Positions 20,911 to 30,885 are shown, counted from the first letter of the stretch. The stretch is 64,000 nt of DNA from Myxococcales bacterium (GCA_012959805.1 DUCN01000062.1:62409-126408), one strand, 5' to 3'. Numbers and translations are program-made. Notes: generated by a model not told the origin, from the sequence alone.

Positions 20911-21987
20911 GTGGCTCAAATCGACCCTCTACTCATTCACATCAAAGAAAATGACGGTTCTGATCTGCATCTTGTGGCAGAGCAGCCACCGCGCTTTCGT
21001 GCGAAGGGTTCGATTCAGGTCATCGAGGGCCAGAGTGTTATTTCGAACGAAGTCCTTCGATCCATGATGAAGGAAGTTGCGTCCGAGCGAGCCTGGGCTG
21101 AGTACGAGGCGACCGGAGATCTCGACTTTGCCTTTAGTCTCGATGGCGTAGCCCGTTTTCGCGCAAACTTCTTCATCCAGGCTTCCGGTGCCGCTTGCGT
21201 ATTCCGAATCATTCCCGAAGAGATCATCTCGCTGGAAGCCTTGAATCTGCCCAAGGCCGTCTGCGACCTCGCAGACCTCAAGGAAGGTCTCGTGCTCGTG
21301 ACCGGGCCGACGGGCTCCGGTAAGTCCACGACCTTGGCCGCAATCATCGACAAGGTCAACAAGACCTACTCGCGGCATATCGTGACGATCGAGGACCCCG
21401 TCGAGTTCATTCATCAGAACCAGAATTCGCTTTTCTCACATCGTGAAGTCGGCCTTCACTCGAAGGGCTTCGGTCCCGCTCTCAAATCCGCGATTCGACA
21501 GGACGCCGACGTGATTCTTGTCGGCGAAATGCGAGAGCAGGAGACGATCAGCCTCGCGATCACGGCGGCAGAAATGGGCATGTTGGTCTTCGGAACCCTG
21601 CACACGAATAACGCCGCGAAGACGATCGATCGAATCATCGACGCCTTTCCCGCGGAAGAACAGAATATGGTGCGCCTATCACTGGCCGAGTCCTTGGCGG
21701 GAATCGTTTCTCAGCTGCTGCTCAAGCGATCCGATCATGGCGGGCGAATCGCAGTGAACGAAATCTTGCTTCGAACTGCAGGGCTTCCGAATATCATCCG
21801 CGATGGAAACACGCCGATGCTGTCCGCCATCATCCAGGCGGGACAGTCCCAGGGAATGCAATCGATGGACGATGCTCTCTTTGCCTTCGTGAAGGAGGGC
21901 AAGATCTCCGCTCAGGACGCCTACATGAAGGCGAACGACAAAGGCCGATTCGAACCCCTGGTTGTCGCCGAAGAAGGCGCCGCGTAG
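20911..21987 (+). CDS. PilT/PilU-type twitching ATPase
   Basis: GPTGSGKSTTLAAIIDKVN; ADVILVGEMREQETISLAITAAEMGMLVFGTLHTN. Confidence 0.94.
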   Translation: MAQIDPLLIHIKENDGSDLHLVAEQPPRFRAKGSIQVIEGQSVISNEVLRSMMKEVASERAWAEYEATGDLDFAFSLDGVARFRANFFIQASGAACVFRIIPEEIISLEALNLPKAVCDLADLKEGLVLVTGPTGSGKSTTLAAIIDKVNKTYSRHIVTIEDPVEFIHQNQNSLFSHREVGLHSKGFGPALKSAIRQDADVILVGEMREQETISLAITAAEMGMLVFGTLHTNNAAKTIDRIIDAFPAEEQNMVRLSLAESLAGIVSQLLLKRSDHGGRIAVNEILLRTAGLPNIIRDGNTPMLSAIIQAGQSQGMQSMDDALFAFVKEGKISAQDAYMKANDKGRFEPLVVAEEGAA

Positions 21988-22243
21988 GCACGGCGGCCCC
22001 CCCACATCGCCGGAAGATGGCGGGCGATGACACGGGTCACGACAGTGCGATCCGGGCCTCTTTTACGAGTCAGACCGATCAAGAAGGGCTTGCGACGCCT
22101 CATCTTGGCAATGTGTCCGCCCGTCCGTCGGCGAGTCGCCTTTTTGGCGTTGAATACGGGTTCTTTATGTTGGGAAATGCACGCGCTGTGCGAGAATCGG
22201 GTTGGGGAGTGGAGGCTGGACGCTGATGTAGAAGGAGCTCGTC

Positions 22244-22540
22244 ATGAAGCTCAATGCTGCTGCTGTTCTTGCTGTCGCTCTGGTTTTCTTTCTCTTCCCC
22301 TCGGGCACCGCTTTCGCACTGGATGGCATCGATCTCAGTCATTCCGGAGAACTGGCACAGGGCGAGGGATGTTCCCGGCTGGTTCAAATCAAATATCCAT
22401 TTCTTTCCTGTTTAGACGGCGAGATCGGCCTGTCCGAAATGGGTGACACTTGGGAGAACACTCGGCGAATGCCAATCATGAGTGATTGGATGGAGGGCGA
22501 TGGCTATTGGGGGCCTGCTCTCAATAGCTCCGACGACTAA
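22244..22540 (+). CDS. Small putative secreted protein
   Basis: AAGGAG RBS 7 nt before ATG; signal-peptide-like MKLNAAAVLAVALVFFLFPSGTAFA. Confidence 0.65.
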   Translation: MKLNAAAVLAVALVFFLFPSGTAFALDGIDLSHSGELAQGEGCSRLVQIKYPFLSCLDGEIGLSEMGDTWENTRRMPIMSDWMEGDGYWGPALNSSDD

Positions 22541-22570
22541 CACAAACGCAAAGAAACGGGATGCTTGTTG

Positions 22571-23680
22571 TCAGGTCTTGTCGGTATTCTCGCGCGAGCC
22601 CCAGGTCTTTGCGACGTGTCCTTCTTTGCGCCACATATAGCAACTGTCCAGGTTGCCCCCGATCGCGGCCACGGCGGGTTTGTCGGCGGGTCGCTGAGAC
22701 GATGATTTGATTGATTCATCGTCTCTGCCCGTCGGCGTGTCTGGGCTTTGCTTTGCGAAATGCTCGTCCATGAGTGCAGCCGCGATCTGGACGAAGCCCG
22801 GCGCCAGTTGGAGCAGGGCGTCGCGCAAGCGATCGAGCTGCGGGTCATCGCCCAGTAGCGCGAAGACACGGCGCGCCATGCCCGGAATGAGGGGTGCGCC
22901 GATCAGCGGCTTGACGAGTTCGTCATGGGAAGTCCACGTCGCGGAACCGAGTGTTGCGTGACTGCGATGACGTTCGCGTGCGCGAAGGGACTCGATCTTG
23001 AAGCGTTTGCGGTCGATGCCGAGCGCGGCCTTGATTTCAGATGAACGCTCTAGACGCCGAGTCGAGCGGTCCTTCGGGCCAATCGGACGCGCATGGGTAT
23101 CTGTGAGCTGAAGGGCGATCTCGACGAGTCGGTCTGGCTGGTCGTCATTCGTCATCTGCTCGTGGCCATCGACGAAGAGACTTCGGCGAAAGAAATGCTT
23201 TCCGATGGGCTGGGTCGTGCCCTCGCGAAGAACCCGATTCGTCTCGGCGCGAACGGCTCGCGGAATCGTCGACGCCATCAATTGGAAGAGGGTCAGAAGA
23301 TGCGAACAGCCGAGCGGGCCACCAAAGAGGGCCCCGAGTCGCTTGGTGAAAGTGCTGTCCAGCGATTCGCCGCGAAGATCGAGCAAACGTGAAGCTGGAT
23401 CCCGACAGCAATCGCCCCCCGTCGCAGGCGCACTCTCAATGGCGACGAACGGTTGGTCGACCGCGATCTCTCTGATTCGAAGCGACTCGGGATCGAAATC
23501 CAAGTCGATGCTCATCATGTGAATCACGCCCGCAGGCTGGATGTCGTCGATCAGTGGAACGAAGCTGTGCTTACGAAGATCGATGACATCACCCCGCGCG
23601 TGCCAGAGCGACTCGGACATGCGCGAGATGATAATCGTGAGTGATCGAGTGTGAAGGGGGCGACCCTGGACATTCGGCAT
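22571..23680 (-). CDS. DUF2889-family protein
   Basis: RSESLWHARGDVIDLRKHSFVPL...GALFGGPLGCSHLLTLFQLM. Confidence 0.75.
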   Translation of the reverse strand: MPNVQGRPLHTRSLTIIISRMSESLWHARGDVIDLRKHSFVPLIDDIQPAGVIHMMSIDLDFDPESLRIREIAVDQPFVAIESAPATGGDCCRDPASRLLDLRGESLDSTFTKRLGALFGGPLGCSHLLTLFQLMASTIPRAVRAETNRVLREGTTQPIGKHFFRRSLFVDGHEQMTNDDQPDRLVEIALQLTDTHARPIGPKDRSTRRLERSSEIKAALGIDRKRFKIESLRARERHRSHATLGSATWTSHDELVKPLIGAPLIPGMARRVFALLGDDPQLDRLRDALLQLAPGFVQIAAALMDEHFAKQSPDTPTGRDDESIKSSSQRPADKPAVAAIGGNLDSCYMWRKEGHVAKTWGSRENTDKT

Positions 23681-23690
23681 GGGTGCGATG

Positions 23691-23981
23691 CTAGTCGTGC
23701 TGGTAGGTCGTGTGCTGAGGGCGGCCGCTCAGAATGTTGAGCGCTCCCCAGTTGGTGACCTTCTTGAATGCGTCGGAGCCGATGAATTCTTTGAACGCGC
23801 TTTCTTCCGTCCATCGAGACACGATCAGGTAGATGGGTTCCGCGTCCCCAATCTGGCGGTAGAGCGAGGAGGTCTCATGACCGCCGATGTCCCTCATGGT
23901 CTCGATGACTTTTGTGCAGGCATCCTCGAAGATCTGTTCCTTGCCGGGGATGACAAAATAGTTCATGCCGATGGTGACCAC
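23691..23981 (-). CDS. Antibiotic biosynthesis monooxygenase (ABM)-like protein
   Basis: MNYFVIPGKEQIFEDACTKVIETMRDIGGHETSSLYRQIGDAEPIYLIVSRWTEESAFKEFI; GTG start inferred. Confidence 0.75.
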   Translation of the reverse strand: MVTIGMNYFVIPGKEQIFEDACTKVIETMRDIGGHETSSLYRQIGDAEPIYLIVSRWTEESAFKEFIGSDAFKKVTNWGALNILSGRPQHTTYQHD

Positions 23982-24708
23982 GCTGTGCTCCTCTCGTTTT
24001 GAGTGGGCCGCGATCATAGCCGTGGGTTCTCGGTCTGGGCGGTGTCGCGGCGAAACTCGTGCCGGGCCCTCGGGGAATCTGGGGTTCTCTCGCCGCTTGG
24101 ATGATTTGTCCGAATCTCCGGACAGTGCAGTGTTCTCGCTGCATTAGATTCGGCTCGAAGTCGCCTGCCGAGGAGCTCGGGCAATCGAGAGTTCGATTCG
24201 AGACGGGCACGGTGTTTGCTCTATGCCTGGGTAAGGCTGTAGTCAGCCATCGAGGGACTCTCCATCGATGCCGAAATGGATGCTCTTGAAAACGTTCGCG
24301 AGCATATTTCACGGGTCGTTCTCCAAGGTGAAGTCAACAAGGAACTCGGAGATGACGGTGACGCCTTTCGAACGAAGCTCGTCAATAATCCGCACGAATC
24401 GAACTCGAAAGTCTCCGACGGGAGCTGGATTCGAACACGATCACGGCCCGCGCTACGAATTCAATGCAACCGATGCCGGCCACCGGCTAACGATCGCCCC
24501 TCGGGGCGTCGAGGATTTTGCACCGGACGAGTCCATCGAAAGAGTTCATCGGAGTGTCTCCGGTTGACCCCGTGGCGGCAGATCGCTAATAACTGCGCTC
24601 CTCGTGGGCCTCGCTGGCTCGCTGGGAGCGCGGTCCTCGGGCCGCCGGATGCTCGATCAGTCGCCGGTCGAACCGGTCACGTTGGTCGAGAAAGCAGTCG
24701 TTAGAACC

Positions 24709-24768
24709 GTTCGAGAACTGTTCGAGAGTTGTTCGAGAACAGTCAAATCAGTCAAACCAGTCAAGAGT
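24709..24768 (+). repeat. Phased direct repeats: 3 x 11 bp (gttcgaga-) then 3 x 9 bp (gtcaa-)
   Basis: gttcgagaact/gttcgagagtt/gttcgagaaca then gtcaaatca/gtcaaacca/gtcaagagt. Confidence 0.75.
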
Positions 24769-24845
24769 CGGTCTCGGTCCGGAATTGCGAAACGCGAATT
24801 CGACCGAGGCGAAGCACGAGACGAATCAAGAGTTGGAGCAAGGCG

Positions 24846-25133
24846 ATGGCGCGCGTGTGTGCACTCACCGGTAAGAAGGTTCAGTACGGACACAACGTGT
24901 CCCATTCCAAGCGTGCGACGAACCGACGCTTCGAGCCGAATATCCAGAGGGTCCGACTGGCCTCTGAAGCACTTGGCGAGCAGATCCCGCTCAATATCGC
25001 GACCCGAACCCTTCGCACTGTACAGAAGAAGGGTGGCCTCGATGGCTTCCTCCTTGGCACGGACGACGCAAAGCTCCCGCCCAAGGCCCTTCGCCTGAAG
25101 AACAAGGTTCGTCGCAAGCTGAGCGGTCGCTAG
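24846..25133 (+). CDS. rpmB: 50S ribosomal protein L28
   Basis: MARVCALTGKKVQYGHNVSHSKRATNRRFEPNIQ. Confidence 0.95.
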   Translation: MARVCALTGKKVQYGHNVSHSKRATNRRFEPNIQRVRLASEALGEQIPLNIATRTLRTVQKKGGLDGFLLGTDDAKLPPKALRLKNKVRRKLSGR

Positions 25134-25137
25134 TCGC

Positions 25138-25152
25138 CGGGTCCTCGACCCG
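25138..25152 (+). terminator. Possible weak terminator hairpin after rpmB (cgggtc-ctc-gacccg)
   Basis: Perfect 6-bp stem directly downstream of stop; poor T-tract. Confidence 0.35.
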
Positions 25153-25217
25153 CCTCTTAGCAACTGCAACCGCATCCGCACCACGGTTCACCCGCTCAAT
25201 CAAGCGATGCCGTGTGT

Positions 25218-25690
25218 TACCAGCCATCCATGAAGCGCATCGAAAGAAGGCGCCGGATCCGCTGTGCCACTTCCAAATGGTCTTCGATGACATTGATGGT
25301 CGTCGCCTTCGAGACTTGAAGGCGCCGGACGCTCGACTCGGCTTCAAGCGCGAGCATCGATGAACTCGAAGAGAACAACTCGGACAGACCGATCACGTCG
25401 CGGGCGCCGCTCTGGCCGGGTATTCCCGATCATGAACGATGACTGTCCCTTCGATGGGAATAATGAGCCCGCGATCCTCGGCCTCGGAGGCCCAGAACCG
25501 TTGTCCCGAATTGAGTTGGATTTCCTCCGCCGATCGATCCGAGGAGTTCGATCAGCACGGTGAGATTGGCCTCTGCGAAGAGCGGGGTTCGCCGAGCGGC
25601 CACGATACGAGCGACGAGGTCGAGGGTCTCGGGAAGTTTCGCCGGACTGGAGGCTCAGAGTTCGCGCAGTCTGAAGAAAGAGCGGAAAGC
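25218..25690 (-). pseudogene. Cyclic-nucleotide-binding-domain gene broken by at least two indels
   Basis: Three frames read in order: LPETLDLVARIVAARRTPLFAEANLTVLIELLGSI / AEEIQLNSGQRFWASEAEDRGLIIPIEGTVIVHDREYPARAAP / DVIGLSELFSSSSMLALEAESSVRRLQVSKATTINVIEDHLEVAQRIRRLLSMRFMDGW*. Confidence 0.65.
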
Positions 25691-25949
25691 GATCTTCGCG
25701 GATCTGCATGAAGTCCTCACACGGAAGTGTCCGGTACACGCTTGGCTCTGTCGCGACGATTCACGGGGTCCATCGCATTCCGGAGAGCGTGGGCGCGATC
25801 CCGATGCCGGAGGGTGCTCATCATCGGCCAAAGACGACGGCTGGATGCACGCTGTACGTGAAATGCGACGGGGTCGGTGCGCTTGGATCGGCGTGATCGC
25901 CGCCACGACCCCACCGTTGACCTAACAGAGCACTCAAATCAAAGCGTCC

Positions 25950-25983
25950 AAAACAGAACGGGCCGGCAATCATGCCAGCCCGT
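25950..25983 (-). terminator. Rho-independent terminator downstream of rpmE2
   Basis: On the minus strand: ACGGGCTGGC-ATGATT-GCCGGCCCGT hairpin followed by TCTGTTTT. Confidence 0.75.
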
Positions 25984-26008
25984 CCGTTCAAATGATTTGA
26001 TTCGCGGT

Positions 26009-26263
26009 CTAAGACTCTTTCGCCTTGCCGCCATAGCGCTTGCGGTAGCGATCGATCTTTCCGTCGGCATCGAGCTCGCGCATCTTGCCGGTCCAGAAAG
26101 GGTGGCTCACGGAGGAGATTTCGAGGCGAACGACGGGAACCTCTTCACCATCGATGTCGCGCGTCTCTTTCGAGGTAACGGTCGAACGCGTTTCCCATTC
26201 GCTTCCGGTGGCGGAATCGATGAAGATGACCTTGTGGTAGGCGGGATGAATTTCGGGCTTCAC
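26009..26263 (-). CDS. rpmE2: 50S ribosomal protein L31, type B (cysteine-free)
   Basis: GTG start; VKPEIHPAYHKVIFIDSATGSEW...SVSHPFWTGKM...RYRKRYG; no CxxC. Confidence 0.92.
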   Translation of the reverse strand: MKPEIHPAYHKVIFIDSATGSEWETRSTVTSKETRDIDGEEVPVVRLEISSVSHPFWTGKMRELDADGKIDRYRKRYGGKAKES

Positions 26264-26337
26264 GAATGTGCTTCCTCTTCGATGGTTTGGGAGCTGGATT
26301 GGCTTCGCTATTTGGAAGCTGTGCTTCCTCTTCTCAG

Positions 26338-26643
26338 CTACCAGCTGGACTTGCGAACGCCGGGGAGTTGGCCACGAAGGGCAAGCTCGCGCAGGGCGAT
26401 TCTGGAAATACCGAATTTGCTGTAGTAGGCCTTCGAGCGGCCCGAGATGGCGCAACGATTATTCTTGCGGGTCGAGCAAGAATTGCGCGGGAGCTTTGCG
26501 AAACCCGCCTGCGCCTCTAGCTTCTCGTCGATCGTCGCGTTCGAATCCTTCAGGATCTTACGAAGTTCGGCTCGCCGTTCAGCATGTTTTGCGATCAGCT
26601 TGAGGCGACGGTTGTCTCGGTTGATTTGCGATTTCTTCGCCAT
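26338..26643 (-). CDS. rpsN: 30S ribosomal protein S14 (long, zinc-independent type)
   Basis: [29 protein letters not shown]...[51 protein letters not shown]. Confidence 0.96.
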   Translation of the reverse strand: MAKKSQINRDNRRLKLIAKHAERRAELRKILKDSNATIDEKLEAQAGFAKLPRNSCSTRKNNRCAISGRSKAYYSKFGISRIALRELALRGQLPGVRKSSW

Positions 26644-26953
26644 TGAATAGAGCTACTTCCTGGACGTCCTGGATTTTTGGGTTGCGTGCCAATGCACGTA
26701 GCCGCCGCGAATCCCTAGGCTTTCTGCAGTCCTGATTGAGGCGCCGGAGAATACGGGCCTGGCCGCGCTCTGGCAAGCGTTTGGCGAATCGTTCCGAGTA
26801 GTTAGATCAATAGAATTGGCTGGTACCCGCGGGTGATCGAGCCGTAAGAGGGGGGAAGGCGAAGCCTTCGAGTAGCGGTGCCAACCCAGCCCCGGGTCGT
26901 AAATAGACCGAATAGCCCCCTTCGTACAACTCCCAGCCCACAAAGACCGCCAG

Positions 26954-27810
26954 TTAGGCATCACCCAGGTCGAACGAATCCACTTCGATCCGATCACGCC
27001 CGCCGTTCTTGGCCTGATACAGTGCTCTGTCTGCCCTCTCGACCCAGGAAGAAGCGGTTTCGCCCATCCGCAGCCGTGCAATTCCCATCGAGGCGGTCAT
27101 TCTGATCGGCTGCTCCATTTCGGTGAAAAGGACCTCGAGATTACGAATCGCGTTCATCCCTCGCTCTGCGACATCGGTCGCCACCGGCCATTCCAGCTCC
27201 CGGAGAACGACGACGAATGCCCCCCAGCGTAGCGTGCGACAAAATCGTCCCGGCGCATGAAGCATCGGGAGAGCGTGGCAGCGAAGTGTTTGAGCACTTC
27301 GTCGCCGCAGCGATGGCCGTGGATGTCGTTGACCCATTTGAAGTGATCAATATCCACCATCAGGAGGCATCCACGCTTTCCAAAAAGCGTTGCCAGGTCG
27401 ACCTCGCGCTCGATCTGCTCGTCGAATGCGGCGATCTGAACTCTGCTCCGCCGACAGGGAACGCCGCAGGCCACTGATGAAGGACCAGGTGGCGTCGCGA
27501 AAGTCTGCAAGCGAGGACGTCACATAGTCCTTCCCCGAGTCGCGATGATCTCGGAGCGCACGTCGCAAGCCTGGGAGGTCGCGCTTCGAGGCATTGGGTT
27601 CATCGTCTTCGTTCGCATTCTTCTCGCGGCCGTCCTAGGGCCTACGTCGAATGCTCGCTCGCCCAGGGTTCGCAACCTCTCGGCCATGAAATCGAGGGCG
27701 CGATCTGCGGCAATCGGTTCAGAGGTGGTTTCCGATTTTCCGGAGTCCGAAGCTGACTGCTCCCGGCCTGTTTTGGACTTCTCTGCCTTGCCACGTTTAC
27801 CGAACAACAT
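26954..27810 (-). pseudogene. Diguanylate cyclase (GGDEF) gene broken by multiple frameshifts
   Basis: Frame 1 LLMVDIDHFKWVNDIHGHRCGDEVLKHFAATLSRCFMRRDDFVARYAGG; frame 2 FVVVLRELEWPVAT...IRMTASMGIARLRMGE...ADRALYQAKNGGRDRIEVD*; break at a G6 run. Confidence 0.75.
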
Positions 27811-28023
27811 GGCCAGCTTGTCGGTTGAACGCGATGCCCACGGAAGGATCGCCGGCCGCCGCTTCGACTTGGGCCGTCGATTCAGGGTGAAGGGTTGAGA
27901 TGCGCTCGTGTGAAAACCGGTGAGCGACGTAGGGGCGGGCCGACGCTATGCTCGCGCGCCATTATGGTCGTGGCTGCATGTCGAGCCAAAGGCGAAGTGC
28001 AAACCCGAGAACGAGAGAGTGAG

Positions 28024-30885
28024 ATGAGCGAGGCCAAGAGCTCGGACGGAACGGCAGCATCGGAGTCGGCTAAATCGGCAAAGTCTGCGACCTCGGTAGC
28101 CTCGGCGACTTCGATGGAGTCGGTCGAATCGTCGAACGTGCCCAGATCACAATCGCTTATTGCGTCGATCGACCCGGCGAAGATCTCGAAACATTTCGAC
28201 GCGGCGGATGTCGAGACGCGTCTCGATACGCGCTGGCAAAACGAGGGTGTCTACCACTACGACCCCACCCGGCCGCGCGGCGAGACATTCGTCGTTGACA
28301 CGCCTCCACCAACGGCTTCGGGCTCTCTGCATGTGGGTCACGTTTTCTCTTATACACAAGCCGATGTCGTTGTTCGTTATAAGCGCATGACGGGTATGAA
28401 TATCTTCTATCCGCTGGGTTGGGACGACAACGGGCTTCCAACCGAACGCCGGGTCCAGAACTATTTTCATGTTCGATGTGATCCGAATACGCCTTACGAG
28501 GAAGGGTTGGTACTCGAGGCGGCGTCGGCGAAGGTTCGCAAGAAGCCCGCGCGCATGGTTTCCCGCCCCAATTTCATCGAAGCTTGTTTTGGTTTGATCG
28601 AGGAAGACGAGGCCGCCTTCAGCGAGCTCTGGCATCGTGTTGGATTGTCCGTAGATTGGCGGCAGGAATATCAAACGATCGACGAACATTGTCGACGTAC
28701 CGCCCAGCATTCGTTTCTGGATCTTCACGCCAAACAGCTGGTCTACACCTCCGATGCGCCGACAATGTGGGATGTCGATTTCCAATGTGCTGTGGCTCAA
28801 GCAGAAGTCGAAGACCGGAATCAGCCCGGCGCCTATCACAAAATCGAATTTGCGGTCGAGGGTGCAGAAGAAGGTGGCGCCTCATCCTTCGTGATCGCGA
28901 CCACGCGACCCGAACTCCTGCCCGCTTGTGTCGGCGTGACCGCTCATCCGGATGATGAGCGGTATAAACCCTTCTTCGGGAAGCGCGCGATCACGCCGCT
29001 CTTTCATGCACCGGTCCCGATCTTTTCGAGCGAAATGGCGGATCCCGAAAAGGGAACCGGCGTGTTGATGGTCTGTACTTTTGGCGATCAGACCGATGTG
29101 CAGTGGTGGCGCGAGGAAGGACTCGCGCTTCGGCAGGTCGTCGGCCCCAACGGTCGTCTCTGTTCCATCGATTTCGGTGAGGCTCCCTACGAAAGCCTCG
29201 AAGTCGACAAAGCGAATGCGGCTTACAGCGAACTTGCTGGCAAGCCTATCAAGCGCGCGCAGACGGATATTGTTGCGATGCTTCGTGACCCGGATGCCAG
29301 CGCGACGGGCAACGGCGCACCGCTTCAAGGGGAACCCGAGCCGATCGAGCATCCCGTGAAGTTTTTCGAGAAGGGCGATCGGCCGCTCGAGTTTCTTCCG
29401 ACACGCCAATGGTTCTGTCGACTCCTGGATCGAAAGGCGGATCTACTCGCCAAGGGCGCCGAGGTTTCGTGGCATCCCGAATACATGGAGGCCCGGTTTC
29501 GAGACTGGACGGAGAATCTGTCCCTCGATTGGTGTTTGTCGCGGCAGCGCTACTTCGGTGTTCCCATTCCGGTCTGGTACCCCCTCGATCGCGAAGGACA
29601 GCCGGACTACGACGCGGCCATCGTTGCGGAGCCGGAGGCCATTCCCGTCGATCCAACGACCGATGTGCCGAAGGGCTTCGATGAATCCCAGCGCAATCAG
29701 CCCGGCGGATTCACGCCGGATCCCGACATCTTCGATACCTGGTTCACGAGTTCGCTCACGCCGCAGATCAGCTCGCATTGGGTTGATGACCCGGATCGGC
29801 ACGCACGACTCTTTCCCGCGGATATCAGACCGCAGGGCCATGACATCATTCGGACATGGGCCTTCTACACGATTGCGAAGGCGATGCTGCATGAAGATGT
29901 CGTCCCCTGGCATCACACGCTGATTTCGGGATGGATTCTCGACCCGGACCGGAAGAAGATGTCCAAGAGCAAGGGCAACGTCATGACGCCGTTGCCTCTG
30001 ATCGAGAAGTACAGCGCCGACGCCGCGCGCTATTGGGCGGCAAGTGCGCGCCTCGGCGCCGATACGGCCATCGATGAAAACGTTTGGAAGGTGGGTAAGC
30101 GGCTCGTCACAAAGCTCTTCAATGCGGCGAAGTTCGTACTCTCGCAAACCGGTGAGGTTGCACCGATCAGTCAGGAGCTCGATCGCGCGTTCGTTCGGAA
30201 ATTGCAGGCGCTGGCCGCGGATTCGACGCGGAACTTCGATGAATTTCGTTATGCGAATGCGCTGGCGGAAACTGAAACCTTTTTCTGGACGAATTTTACG
30301 GATACCTATCTTGAGCTTGCGAAAGTTCGAGCGCGCGCTTATGCCGATGGGGCGGACGCGGCGAATGCGATCAGCGAAGCCGACGTGCTCGCCAGCGGCT
30401 CGGCCGTCGCGACACTACGCTTGGGACTATCGGTTCTGATTCGACTCTTCGCGCCGGTGCTGCCCTATATCACCGAGGAAGTCTGGAGTTGGTCTTTTGC
30501 GGGGGAGAATCAGGGATCGAATGGCGCCGGTGCCGCTTCGCCTAGCATTCATCGAGCAGCTTGGCCGAGTGAGTCGGATTTTTCGGGCATTGAAGCACCG
30601 GAGCACGCGGGGAGTTTCGATGTCGCTGTTTCAGCATTGGCGGCCATCAACAAGGCGAAGGCCGATGCTGAGATGTCCATGGGCCGCGGAGTGTCTCTGC
30701 TGCGGTTGGCTGCCTCTGCTTCGACGATTGATGTACTCGAAGGTGTTTGCGCGGACATCATGTCCGCCGCGCGCGTAGAAGATCATGCCTTCGATGTGGA
30801 TCCGGAACTCGGCGACGGGCTCTGTGCGGTCCGACAGATCGAGTTCAAAGATCGTGAAGAACGGGGAACCGAGTCTTCTCGTTAG
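28024..30885 (+). CDS. valS: Valine--tRNA ligase
   Basis: DTPPPTASGSLHVGHVFSYTQAD (HIGH-type); KKMSKSKGNVMTP (KMSKS); low-complexity Ser/Ala N-terminus. Confidence 0.96.
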   Translation: MSEAKSSDGTAASESAKSAKSATSVASATSMESVESSNVPRSQSLIASIDPAKISKHFDAADVETRLDTRWQNEGVYHYDPTRPRGETFVVDTPPPTASGSLHVGHVFSYTQADVVVRYKRMTGMNIFYPLGWDDNGLPTERRVQNYFHVRCDPNTPYEEGLVLEAASAKVRKKPARMVSRPNFIEACFGLIEEDEAAFSELWHRVGLSVDWRQEYQTIDEHCRRTAQHSFLDLHAKQLVYTSDAPTMWDVDFQCAVAQAEVEDRNQPGAYHKIEFAVEGAEEGGASSFVIATTRPELLPACVGVTAHPDDERYKPFFGKRAITPLFHAPVPIFSSEMADPEKGTGVLMVCTFGDQTDVQWWREEGLALRQVVGPNGRLCSIDFGEAPYESLEVDKANAAYSELAGKPIKRAQTDIVAMLRDPDASATGNGAPLQGEPEPIEHPVKFFEKGDRPLEFLPTRQWFCRLLDRKADLLAKGAEVSWHPEYMEARFRDWTENLSLDWCLSRQRYFGVPIPVWYPLDREGQPDYDAAIVAEPEAIPVDPTTDVPKGFDESQRNQPGGFTPDPDIFDTWFTSSLTPQISSHWVDDPDRHARLFPADIRPQGHDIIRTWAFYTIAKAMLHEDVVPWHHTLISGWILDPDRKKMSKSKGNVMTPLPLIEKYSADAARYWAASARLGADTAIDENVWKVGKRLVTKLFNAAKFVLSQTGEVAPISQELDRAFVRKLQALAADSTRNFDEFRYANALAETETFFWTNFTDTYLELAKVRARAYADGADAANAISEADVLASGSAVATLRLGLSVLIRLFAPVLPYITEEVWSWSFAGENQGSNGAGAASPSIHRAAWPSESDFSGIEAPEHAGSFDVAVSALAAINKAKADAEMSMGRGVSLLRLAASASTIDVLEGVCADIMSAARVEDHAFDVDPELGDGLCAVRQIEFKDREERGTESSR

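Noticed and set aside
24405-24440. tRNA T-arm-like string gggagctggattcgaacacgatc
   Set aside because: The bases flanking the TTCGAA loop do not pair as a T-stem, and no acceptor or anticodon arms could be found around it.
24276-24567. Two overlapping plus ORFs that might be one frameshifted gene
   Set aside because: Neither frame matches a family I recognise, and no duplication or indel signature is obvious, so a pseudogene call is not supportable.
25344-25925. Several short ORFs on both strands (e.g. 25344-25739 minus, 25708-25896 plus)
   Set aside because: Frame-inconsistent fragments; the best explanation for 25218-25690 is a broken cNMP gene, and the remainder has no recognisable coding signal.
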